DNA of 64,000 nt from Plantago ovata (Eukaryota > Streptophyta > Magnoliopsida > Lamiales > Plantaginaceae), in the NCBI GenBank assembly GCA_028274465.1, contig CM051455.1, positions 102,608,942 through 102,672,941 of the forward strand, read 5' to 3'. How positions within the stretch are numbered: the first letter of the stretch is position 1; each line of letters opens with the position of its first letter. The notes under the pieces are model-generated. The model did not search any database and was not told where the DNA came from. It saw only the letters and a program-made list of their open reading frames with translations. The position numbers and the translations under genes are program-made. Below are positions 54,201-64,000 of this stretch, one piece after another.

Positions 54201-57200
54201 TACACCAGAAGACAACTTTAAGGTATTGTGTGTATATATATCAATCGTTACATCTAGCTCTTATATTAGCTTAATGGCTCAGTATTAACTTATGTAGGCA
54301 GTTCGATATTACATGCTTTTAGTTATATGATCTGCGGAGACATGAGTAAGCTCTAGATATGTTTGCTTGAACTATTTATGCTCTAGGATTTTGAACCATG
54401 TAATTAACAACCACCGTACTTTCTCCTAATTTTTTATACCATTTGCAATTAGATTGTATAGTCATTCATAACATCTCCTCCTTTAGTGGAACTCTATTAG
54501 AATGTACATGGTGATGTTGTCTGTGACTTGAAATCAATATTTTGTATGGTGACTTCTAATTTGGCCCTAGGCTGTGTATGTCTAATTTATGTGGGGCACA
54601 CCTTGCTGCAACCTTAAGTTGCTCAACCGTTGATTTGGAAGTCACAGGTCAAAACGTGTAAGCAGGAACACTTGGTTCATGGAGTTTGTCCTTTTCCCGT
54701 GTACTAAATACTAGTACTAATTACTATCATTTTCAAGGTTCCCTTTCCAGAAGAAAAAATGAACTCTTCCGGATCCAATTCTCTTTAGACCCTCTTTGGA
54801 GGTGTATCTTTGGTAATCCTTAGTTATGCTTGTTGATTCCAGGTGCACACAGAGATATTCTTCAGTGATGGTCATGTACTTCGGGCTTGTAATACAAAGG
54901 ACATACTTGAAAAGCACTTGAAGGTCACTGGAGGAAGTGTTCGTACTCGGTTTCCACCCGAACCTAATGGGTTTCTTCACATAGGTCATGCTAAGGTGAT
55001 TGTATTACTGAACTCATTTTTGTTTGTTTCAACTTTTCACTCCTGTTTGTGTTTTAATTTGGGGATCAATTGTGTAGGCTATGTTTGTGGACTTTGGCCT
55101 AGCAAAAGACAGAGGTGGAGGCTGCTACCTTAGGTTGGCAATCTATCTGAAACTTGGAAAAAAACATTACTTTTGGCAAAAGAAAGACCACAACAGTCAA
55201 TATAAATGTTGATAATTCTACATTATCTGTTTTACATCATCTGATGTGCTATCTATTCAAGTTGACACAAGTTTCTATATTTGGGCATTATAATTCCAGA
55301 CGGAGTCAAATCAAACTCCCATCTATTAGTGATCTCCAAAATTGGGTTCCATATTCAATTAAAATAGCTCGAGTGGAAAGAATATTTTAGAAAATTCTGT
55401 CTGAACCAATATGCTTTAACTAGCTGCAAAATCAGAAAATTATTAAGAGCCTTTAGTTCTCTTTATAGCTTGAATGCACATTCTTATCTATACTTCATTT
55501 CGATTCTAGGTACGATGACACTAATCCAGAAGCTGAAAAGAAGGAATATATCGATCACATGCAAGAGATTGTTGGATGGATGGGGTGGAAACCCTATAAG
55601 GTAAATCTTTTTGATAAACTGCTGATTGTTCATTGTGGCTTGAGGCTAACATTTGTGCGTTCTTTAGATCACATACACAAGTGATTATTTCGAAGAACTC
55701 TATGAACTTGCCGTGGAATTAATACGAAGGGGCCATGCTTATGTTGACCACCAGGTTGGTAACAATATACTCTGTTCTTATGACTTCATTTACCTAGTCA
55801 ACTTGTTTGACAGAGAAACCCACTTTTTGCTTGGCAAACTTTTACCGTTTTATAGTTTAGAGAGATATTAATAGTGTTACTTATCATCAGACACCTGAGG
55901 AGATAAAAGACTTCAGGGAAAAGAAGATGAACAGTCCCTGGAGGGATAGACCTATTGAGGAATCTCTACAGTTGTTCGATGACATGAAGAGGGGCCTAGT
56001 TGATGAAGGGAAAGCAACATTAAGAATGAAACAGGACATGCAGAGTGATAATTTCAACATGTATGACTTAATTGCCTACCGTATCAAGGTAACTAAATTA
56101 AAACAGATTTTATGATTTGAAATTTTACAGTATTTTTGATATCCTGTTTCATTTCTTTTTGCCCAACAGTTTACGCCTCATCCACACGCAGGAGATAAAT
56201 GGTGTATCTATCCAAGCTATGATTATGCTCACTGCATAGTTGATTCAATTGAGAATATAACCCATTCCGTATGAGTTTCTTTCCCTAAACTTTTGCCCTG
56301 AAATACATTTCTCTTTCTACTTTCCTAGAGCTTGGGAATTCTTTCCCTACTATTACTATGATATTTGATTTCTTTTAACAGAAGTGGAAAGACATAAACT
56401 GCAAATTGTGGCAATTTATTAGTAGACAACTGTTATTCATATACTTATTTTGGGGTGTGTATTACCATTATGCAGCTTTGCACCCTTGAGTTTGAGACAA
56501 GGCGCGCATCTTATTACTGGCTGTTGCATGTTCTGGGCCTTTACCAGCCATATGTTTGGGAATATTCTCGGCTGAATATTACCCACACAGTGATGTCAAA
56601 GCGAAAGGTTAGTTGGTAGAATTGGTAAAGACTGATTACCATTGTTTCCATATGAGACACTTCTCATTGTTGGGAACTGAGTCAACTAACCCTTCACTCT
56701 TTTCTTGTAGTTGAATCGTCTTGTGACAGAAAAATATGTTGATGGTTGGGATGATCCCCGCTTGATGACTCTTGCTGGTTTGCGTCGCAGAGGGGTAACT
56801 GCATCTTCCATAAATTCCTTTGTGCATGGAATTGGAATCACCAGGAGGTCGATTTTCGTTTTTTATTATTGTATTTCATGCTACTACTGCAGAACTGCAG
56901 AATCGTGCCTGTATTTGTTATCTGATGATTGATTTTATGTCCTACAGTGACAATAGTATGATACGTCTGGACCGCCTGGAATATCATGTAAGAGAGGAAT
57001 TGAACAAAACTGCACCACGTACTTTGGTGGTTCTCAATCCCCTAAAGGTTTGTATGATGCCGTTGAGGTTAAAAATCTGTTTCCATGTCTTTGAGTGCCC
57101 GTACCGAACAGTTTGTCCACGGGGCCGAAATCTGGTGTGACATTCATGTTTCTGTGCTGTTTCAGGTTATCATTACAAACATGGATGATGCTGTGATGGA

Positions 57201-58803
57201 CCTTGATGCGAAGAAATGGCCTGATGCTCCAGCAGATGATGCTTCCTCATTCTATAAAGTAAGCTCGTATAGGTTAACTTTATCATGAAGTGTTGTATGC
57301 TTTTTCATTGATTTTGAATGATGTCTTTTCTCTGGTTATTACTTTGTTCCGATATTTAATGCAACTCTTTGATTCAGCATTGTTTTGACATTTTTTGTTA
57401 TTGTTGTTTGATCTCTTTCCGTTCCTGCTTTGTCAAGGTCCCCTTCTCAAAGGTAGTATACATTGAACAGTCTGACTTTCGGAGGAAAGATTCTAAAGAC
57501 TACTATGGACTTGCTCCTGGAAAGTCTGTCCTCCTGAGGTACCTCCTGTTTATAGTTTGACTAATATCTTAGCGACTGCTTTGTGTCTACTAAATTCACT
57601 GGATTGTGCGTCTTCATTAATGAAGGTATGCGTTCCCCATTAAGTGCACAAAAGTGATTCCGGCTGACGAGAATGAGGCAGTTACAGAAATTCATGTTGA
57701 ATACGATCCCTCAAAGAAAAGCAAGCCAAAGGTACCAAGTGTTTATAATTCAAATTCTAATTCAAGCATCTTTGATACAGATACAAATGCAGATACTGCG
57801 ACTGACGTCATATATAATGTCTAATCTATAAGATTATATATGGTTGACATTAGAATTGCAAAGTCAATTTCTTCAAATTACAATCTTCAACACCACTTAA
57901 ATATGGTACCGTAACAATCCATTTTGCCTCATGAGATTCCGAGATGTTCTGATATTACCTTGACTTGCTGTTATTCAGGGGGTTTTGCACTGGGTTTCTG
58001 AATCTTCACCAGGCATTGATCCACTTAAGGTGGAAGTCAGATTGTTTAACAAACTCTTCATGTCTGAGGTTGGGAGCTGTTGACCTTTGGCCATATTTTA
58101 TGTAGTTAGTTTCGGTTTTGTTTCCTATATTGTTACCAAAACTTATTTGTGATTTTGTGCTGTTTGTAGAATCCTGCTGAACTTGAGGACTGGCTTGGCG
58201 ATTTGAATCCTGAGTCTAAAGTAGTGATTAAAGATGCATATGCTGTACCTGAACTGAAAAGTGCTGTACTTGGAGACAAATTTCAGTTTGAAAGACTTGG
58301 TAATTTCTCAACCCTGCTTAGTCGTTCGATACTCGAATAATGGCCATCTTTGAGAATTTATATCTCGGAAGAAAAAGGGTTATATTAGATGATTAGATGG
58401 TGGTGATAAAAATTTCGTGTACAAATTCAATGGGCAGCCTTAGCCTGAATGATGTTCTAATCATCTATTCCGTGGAGCAAAATTTTGCTTATCATATTCG
58501 TAGAATGTGTCTGCTTAGCCTGTTTCTCTCTTTAGTGGACAACTCTCTGGGTATTCTTCTGAGTACAAAAGTCGGTTTTCTATATGTTTTAAAACTTGGA
58601 ACTTGGTAATTTTATCAGGTTCTCTCACCTGCATGTACTTGTAGAGTCATTTTTTTAGTACCCTGCATCTCTTACAGTAACAACTTTCTGTTTGTTATTT
58701 ATTTCCAGGGTATTTTGCAGTCGACAAGGACTCCTCACCTGATAAGCTTATTTTCAACCGGACTGTTACATTGCGAGATAGTTATGGGAAGTCTGGAAAG
58801 TGA
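51218..58803 (+). CDS. OVA9: cytosolic glutamine-tRNA ligase (GlnRS), 23 exons, 791 aa
   Basis: Class I aminoacyl-tRNA synthetase that attaches glutamine to tRNA-Gln for cytosolic translation. Exons: 51218-51346, 52011-52064, 52250-52321, 52412-52511, 52817-52912, 53293-53354, 53464-53562, 54127-54222, 54843-54995, 55078-55133, 55510-55600, 55668-55754, 55891-56088, 56170-56268, 56476-56607, 56711-56847, 56948-57047, 57166-57258, 57438-57538, 57626-57731, 57979-58068, 58170-58299 and 58709-58803. All borders are GT-AG and the frame is intact (2376 bases). The N-terminal tRNA-binding domain (about 1-190) is followed by a lysine-rich linker, then the catalytic domain with HIGH (282-285) and VMSKR (503-507), then the C-terminal anticodon-binding barrels. 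Length fits Arabidopsis OVA9 (about 795). It is the source of the three fragments upstream. Its original promoter has been replaced by LTR DNA. Confidence 0.95.
51425..51900 (+). repeat. tandem repeats of about 110 bp in GlnRS intron 1
   Basis: Three copies of a unit beginning near ATTCGATTCGTGCTTAG and ending near TTCATTTTCAGTTTATA (about 51428, 51537 and 51785 onward), plus part-copies between. The three GlnRS fragments each carry only two copies (for example 37482-37700), so the number changed after the duplication. Confidence 0.7.
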
Positions 58804-60679
58804 TGTGGTTTGCGAAGGTAGGAGGATCCATGGGATCGGATCTATGTGGAAGTTGGAAACTGTACAATGCATTCATGTGCACATAGATGAGAATGCTATA
58901 AACTGAAGGAAGCTTTGCTATAAACTAAAGGAAGCTTTACAGATGTGTTTTTAAAGACAAATACTCAAATGACATGAGTTTTGTGTTATGTTGTTTAGTA
59001 CCATGTCCAGTAATCTGCATTTATTTGTTTATATCTGGATATTATAATTTTGAAATTTTAGATTAAATATGAAACATATACCTATACATATCCGCATCCT
59101 ACTTTTTAATTATTATTATTATTATTTTTTTATTACGTTTTCACGTGTCTGTATTCTGTACTCAATTTCGTTCCCGCTTCTTGGTCTGTAACACTTATAA
59201 CTTGAGTTTTAACCTTGTGGGTCAAGTCCTCTTTGACTCTTGTATCGTTCAAGGAAACTGCTCCCTTAAACAATCCTTATCGAGGTTTGATTTCAAATTA
59301 AGTGCGTAGTTTTGATCATTATGCATCAAATCGTACTACAAAAGTGCTTATGGATTGGTGTGAATCTTGCGAATTTAAATTAATTGTTTAGTGTTAATGG
59401 CGATTTAGCAACTAATATCATGAATAGGACTTCACTCGACCATTATCAAAAATATAATACTCCAGTGACCATATATTTTGCACGTTGTTGTTTGAACAAA
59501 TGTACTTTTATTAGTCTTTCCGTAACATAGAATAGCGTCAAGATAATTATTTCTATTATACTATTTCCATTCATCGTCATCTCTCGTGAAGTTGGTAATC
59601 ATATATCATATTCGTAGGACAAGATTAGCGAATCTCTCGTATCACTATCCATCGAGGATGAGCTAATCATATGTTGATTAAGAGCTTGCACTATATCTAT
59701 TCTCACCTATTACTCATTTACTTACAGAAATAATTAGATAATCCAAGAAGTAAACAAAAGTGGTTACATGAGAACACTACTACACAGTACACACTATATA
59801 TCATGAGTTTACAGACCTCATGTACACTTGCTACCCTATCCCGTCATGCAAAACTCGACATCAAATCCGAATTAATTGAAGAAGTTAAATGCGCACAATC
59901 TTGTCACCATAATCAAATACTACTACTACATTCTAGTGATACGATTTAAAAGTGGAAAAGCAAAAGTAACATCCAAAAGAATCTAGACCGTGAACCATCC
60001 ATGCCTTACCTGATGGCTGATTGTTTGTTAATCCATCCAGCCTCAACACCTCAAAGCCCAAAAGAAATGATCAGAGGTGGTGTGGCCCCGGATCAGATGA
60101 GCTAGCGAAGACTGGCTGGGGGGTGTTTTTGGCCGGCGTTTTCTTCCTGCAACCACCACCGCCTTGCACGTGCAACTCTTACCCTTGGTAGCTAGCGCCG
60201 GTTGCGTGACACTATAGAAATTGAACTAACAAAACTTTAGTACTTGATGACTCACATCCAGGACAGTTTTGGTACGTGGCAGCTGCAGATTGTAGTTTCC
60301 ATAATTCCATCCATCAGTCCATCACCCTCAGTTAGCTAGCTTCAACCTACGGTTTTGGTTGAAGTTGATGTTTTCTTCCATTTTTTTCTTTCTTATAACA
60401 ATAAGTGATATTTGTTTGATGATTATGGTGAAACATATAAATGTATGTATATAATAGTGATTTCCAGAGAAGGTAAAAACTTTAAATGCATTGACAAATT
60501 TTTCGATGATATTCTTGCGATATATGCATCGCGATTATGTGAAACATGAAAAACAATTTATTGGTAAATAATGCATATGAAACATAATCAATCATTGATA
60601 TTTCCATTTAGAAACTGCTCTTTTGGTCTGAACAAAACTGAACTGAACTGAACAAAATTGAACTGAAGTGAATAAAACT
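58804..60679. other. intergenic DNA downstream of GlnRS
   Basis: 3' flank of GlnRS followed by AT-rich intergenic sequence. It includes an ATT-repeat tract near 59110 and a short GC-richer stretch at 60060-60200. I see no open frame, RNA gene or clear transposon end here. Confidence 0.5.
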
Positions 60680-60687
60680 AAATGAAG

Positions 60688-60792
60688 GGTGGCCGAGTGG
60701 TTAAGCTGCTGGAGTAGCAAGGAGAGGTCGGGGGTTCGAATCCCGACGGAGACATAAGGTGGTTTAAGATTATTTGGAGTTATAAGGTGGTA
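60688..60792 (+). mobile_element. tRNA-derived SINE-like insertion
   Basis: Starts GGTGGCCGAGTGGTTAAGC (A-box) and has GGGGGTTCGAATCCCGAC (B-box), the head of a Leu/Ser-type tRNA, but lacks a foldable anticodon arm. It is flanked by the direct repeat AAATGAAG (60680-60687 and 60793-60800), as expected for a retroposed SINE. The tail is short and lacks a clear poly-A or poly-T, so the family is uncertain. Confidence 0.5.
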
Positions 60793-60800
60793 AAATGAAG

Positions 60801-62320
60801 CTGACCTGAACAAAATTGAACTGAAAATAATGATCTTTCAAATGAATAGAATAGAGACTCAGTTTCTTTTATTCTGATCCACTAGTAGACAAATATAAAA
60901 ATAAATCGCAATCTTTTCATAATTTAATTACAACATTTGACGAATTAAGTAAAAATAAAATACAACCCTCATTAAATCGTGAAGTTGTAAACTCCCGAAC
61001 TTGACTTATAAACTGATGAAATGCGACTTCATACGTTGCTTGTCGATCGACAATTCTGATAATTAAGTCTTGATTATGAAATTTATTGGGGATCTCAACC
61101 TTTAAGTTGAAGTCATAATGTTTTGTACAATTTTATTGTGATTTTTATAGGTTTTATGGAAAAAATCTACAAACTTACTGGTCCGTATGTGCTCATTTAT
61201 ACGTTCTTAGTCTCTATTTAATTCGCCTGAAAATTTCTGAACTGAACTGAACTGAACTTAATTATTCTGAACTGAACTTATTTGAAGTATAAATTTTAAA
61301 AAAGCAATACTGAACTGAACTAAACTTAATTTATTCTGAACTGAACTGAATTGAACTTAATAAATCTGAACTGAACTTATTTAAACTGAAATTAAGGTGA
61401 AATGAACAGAACCTTAGTTAACTTATTTTTGTTTTACCTGCTCAGTTTTTTTTTTTTTTCTTTTTTTTCCTGTACACAATACTGCGCATTAGGCATGTGG
61501 AGATACCTACATATAATATGAGCATTTTCTGCAATCTTCACATAAATTGTGCATTTATGTGTATATAGAAGTGGGATAGCAAATGTGCATTTTGTACGTT
61601 GTTTATGGTTTATTCATGTTAGGGAGAAAATTAATGCACCTACGATACACATGAAAAGCATGTGACTTGTAGGTGTTCTTCCTAGTCTCTAACAATCTTA
61701 TACTTGGTAACCTCCAATTTATGTGCAAAAATCTGGACATAAAATGTTCATTTTTTTACTAATGCACTTTAATAAATTTCAATCAAGCACCAAATTTGGA
61801 GTTTTTCTTGTTTCATTCTATTAGAGTTGAGAAAAGTGTATACACAAGGGAAGAACCTTAGAAGCTCACTTTTTTCTTCCTCTAACTTGAAATGATCAAA
61901 ATATATCTTTAAAACTACTCTTCCACACTTGGTCACTATTCCAGTAGCAAGTTAATGTCAATCTTATTCTGTCTATTGAGGATTAGTCAGCATCAAATAG
62001 TACTAGTCATATTCCTTACTCTCACAATCCATTAGTTTTCCTACAGATCTTGTACACTTTTTCTTATCATCATCATCATCATCTCTCAATTGTTTATCTT
62101 CATCGATCATAAAACTGCACACGTCTCTCTTTTATTTGAACACTTTATAACACATTAACATGGTGTAGCACCAACAAAATTTATACTACACCAAGTGTTA
62201 TGTACTTATATAACAACACATTTGCCTAGTTGAACATGGACTTATATAATTATATGCCACACCACTAAAATGTAGTACTTCTAAGTTTTACTGTGACATA
62301 AGTCCTATATGTATCTAGAT
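60801..62320. repeat. intergenic DNA with CTGAA microsatellite
   Basis: Non-coding stretch between the SINE-like insertion and the MYB gene. A degenerate pentanucleotide array (CTGAA)n lies at about 61235-61410; shorter runs flank the SINE-like insertion (near 60640 and 60815). An (ATC)n run is at about 62068-62083. A hairpin (arms near 62158-62170 and 62190-62201, GGTGTAG/CTACACC) lies downstream of the MYB stop. No gene seen. Confidence 0.6.
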
Positions 62321-63454
62321 CTAGATACCAACAAGGTCATCTGGCTTCTTTAGTTGCCAAAATTCTTCGTCAAAGCTCCAAAAGATATTACTTAAATCTT
62401 CTACGAAACAGTCCGCATCCGACACGTGGCAACTGGGCAATCCAAAAGCATCTTCTTGAGCATCCACTTGTTGCATATCATCATATCTGGTAGGAGCCTC
62501 AACATGGTAAAAACAATTTGTGTCTAGTAACTTTCTACCATAGTCTTCTTGATCAGGGGTTAAATATCCTCCTGAAATCTCATGGTTATTGTTGGCTACT
62601 TGGAAGTCATTATTGTCATTATTACAGTCCATTTTTACGGGTTCACATGGAATGGATGATATAGGAACATGGTTCAAAACAGAGGAAGTAGGAGATGGTG
62701 AAGATGTTATGCAGGATGATGACTCTTGCTCCATTTTCTCCATCAATCTCGGCATCCAAAACGTACGAATCGCTTCTAGAAACTTGTTGCTGTTGGAATC
62801 GATGTTAAGTTGTCGTGCTTGTTTCTGCACCCGTGTTCTCCAGTAGTTCTTGATTTCGTTATCTGTCCTCCCTGGCAAATTCTGAGCGATTTTCGACCAT
62901 CTGAAAGTCCAAATTTATTCAAAATCAGGGACGAAAACGTGACGTTCCAAGTCTACAACATGAAACTTAACTTGTAATGTAGTATATTATGTTGTGTTGT
63001 ATATATAGCTAACCTGTTACCCCATTTGGAGTGTAATTCAAGAATCAATAGTTGTTCATGTGGAGTGAGATTTCCTCTCTTAATATCAGGCTTCAAATAG
63101 TTCAACCATCTCAGTCTGCAACTTTTCCCTGTCCTTTTAAGCCCTGATACAACAAATAATGTGCACACAATTCAGAATTCGATACTACGTAACATCGATT
63201 TCGTTTCCTGTTTTTAACTAGGACACTTAAACTCAACTAGCTATATCATTTCTCATAGTTCAAATGTGTGCTAAAGTAAAGTGATGTGAGCTTGTTGCAG
63301 TACCTGAAAGTTGGGCTAAGGAATTCCATCGGCCTTCGCCGTGAGATGATATGTACTGAATCAAGATGTTGTCTTCTTCAAGAGTCCAAGGACCTCTCCT
63401 GAGCTGGTCAGTGGTATCTGCTCCTCCGTGAAGAGGCTTAGATTTAGTCATCAT
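62321..63454 (-). CDS. R2R3-MYB transcription factor, subgroup-20-like, 286 aa
   Basis: Nuclear DNA-binding regulator. Three exons on the minus strand: 63304-63454, 63014-63143 and 62321-62900, GT-AG borders, 861 bases in frame. R2 (about residues 19-70) has the regular tryptophans W23, W43 and W63. R3 (about 73-121) has W95 and W114, with a non-Trp first position as usual in plants. The linker [19 protein letters not shown] and [15 protein letters not shown] are the canonical R2R3 signature. After R3 the stretch [12 protein letters not shown] (141-152) matches the subgroup 20 motif (MYB2, MYB62, MYB78, MYB108, MYB112, MYB116), closest by eye to MYB62/MYB116. The acidic, aromatic C-terminus is likely the activation region. 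Start chosen at the first ATG (63454); the next codon is also ATG. Members of this subgroup act in stress, phosphate and hormone responses; the specific role here is not known. Confidence 0.93.
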
Positions 63455-63527
63455 CAACAAGAAAGAGAGAGGAGGAATTAAAAAGGTGGAATATATTGTG
63501 GTTCAAGTTATAAGTTGAGTGTTGAAG

Positions 63528-63536
63528 TTATATAGT
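63528..63536 (-). promoter_or_regulatory. candidate TATA box of the MYB gene
   Basis: ACTATATAA on the minus strand, about 75 bases upstream of the MYB ATG, a normal distance for a short 5' leader. No competing TATA element is closer. Confidence 0.45.
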
Positions 63537-64000
63537 AGTGGAGAGTTACATATTTAAAGGCCCACGGGAGAATTTATAGCACATCTTGATTAGTTGCAAG
63601 ATCAGATTAACTGAAAATTGTAGACCCCATTTTGAGTTTACTTTTCGATTACTTCTATACAGAAGGAGTAATGATTATATTGGTCATGTTTAGTACGAGC
63701 TTCTCGGCGAGATTATGAGGTAGATGTGTTTATTTGACAATCTGAGTGAAATATTAAACGGGCGTTGTCACAAATAGTAATGCACTTGAGTTTTTATTTG
63801 AATATTTTATTATATTCGAGTCTTATTGATGTATTGTTGAGAGAGTTGTCACTAAAAAGAGGGTTCGATGGTGATCGGTTGGATTAACCGTACATAGTGA
63901 ACACTAAGAAAATGACAATGATATATCCAAATGGTATATCACACGGGAATAGTACAAGATACTATACTAAGACATCAGTGGCCTGCTCTATCTCTTCATC
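63537..64000 (-). promoter_or_regulatory. MYB upstream region
   Basis: AT-rich non-coding DNA upstream of the MYB gene up to the window end. I see no open frame or repeat, and individual binding sites cannot be called with confidence. Confidence 0.35.

Noticed and set aside
54717-54989. Antisense frame over GlnRS exon 9
   Set aside because: Shadow of the coding exon and its flanking introns. No independent support.
60688-60757. Functional tRNA-Ser or tRNA-Leu gene
   Set aside because: A- and B-boxes are good, but no anticodon stem or matching acceptor ends can be formed, and the piece is flanked by a direct repeat.
63455-63460. MYB start upstream of 63454
   Set aside because: Upstream codons in frame are TTG. 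The first ATG at 63454 fits the usual short N-terminus of this MYB subgroup.

Overview
This is nuclear DNA of a flowering plant, most likely a eudicot. The evidence is a 23-exon glutaminyl-tRNA synthetase gene with GT-AG introns, a three-exon R2R3-MYB gene, a plant CACTA transposon, Mutator-like elements (MULEs), a SIRE-like Ty1/copia element and Tat-type Ty3/gypsy elements. I could not resolve the family. About four fifths of the window is transposon, much of it nested.

Layout. 1-17259: internal region and 3' LTR of a large SIRE-type copia element. It is cut by a gap of exactly 100 N (6952-7051), and the sequence on both sides repeats itself, so it is probably one element assembled twice. 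17260-19468: 3' end of a gypsy element with a complete 3' LTR. The copia element sits in this gypsy element, and the gypsy element sits in a MULE. 19469-51133: a degraded head-to-tail array. Its unit of about 5.7 kb is a MULE, then about 0.3 kb of upstream DNA, then exons 1-4 of the GlnRS gene. The three partial GlnRS copies are at 20648-22508, 37045-38576 and 42431-44292, and the array ends in the complete gene (51218-58803). All MULE copies have the same flanking 10-bp repeat, so one insertion was multiplied by tandem duplication. Later insertions interrupt the array. A truncated Tat gypsy element (23958-37044) carries a complete 7.7-kb CACTA element (27317-35044, TSD AAG). A 2.5-kb solo LTR (47826-50314, TSD AAGTT) and a second LTR piece (50364-51133) also lie in it. 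58804-62320: intergenic DNA with a tRNA-derived SINE-like insertion and a CTGAA microsatellite. 62321-63454: a subgroup-20-type R2R3-MYB gene on the minus strand, with its promoter reaching towards the window end.

Function. Only the complete GlnRS gene and the MYB gene look like working host genes. The CACTA element keeps both usual genes, but each carries an in-frame stop. The MULE transposases are dead, and some lesions are shared, so they predate the array. The most unusual structures are two independent arrays of short hairpins with fixed 7-nt loops and co-varying stems (after the copia pol gene and in a CACTA intron), a duplicated splice-acceptor/leader in the CACTA element, three frame-preserving intron-like segments in the copia accessory frame, and the replacement of the GlnRS promoter by LTR DNA while the dead copies keep the old promoter.
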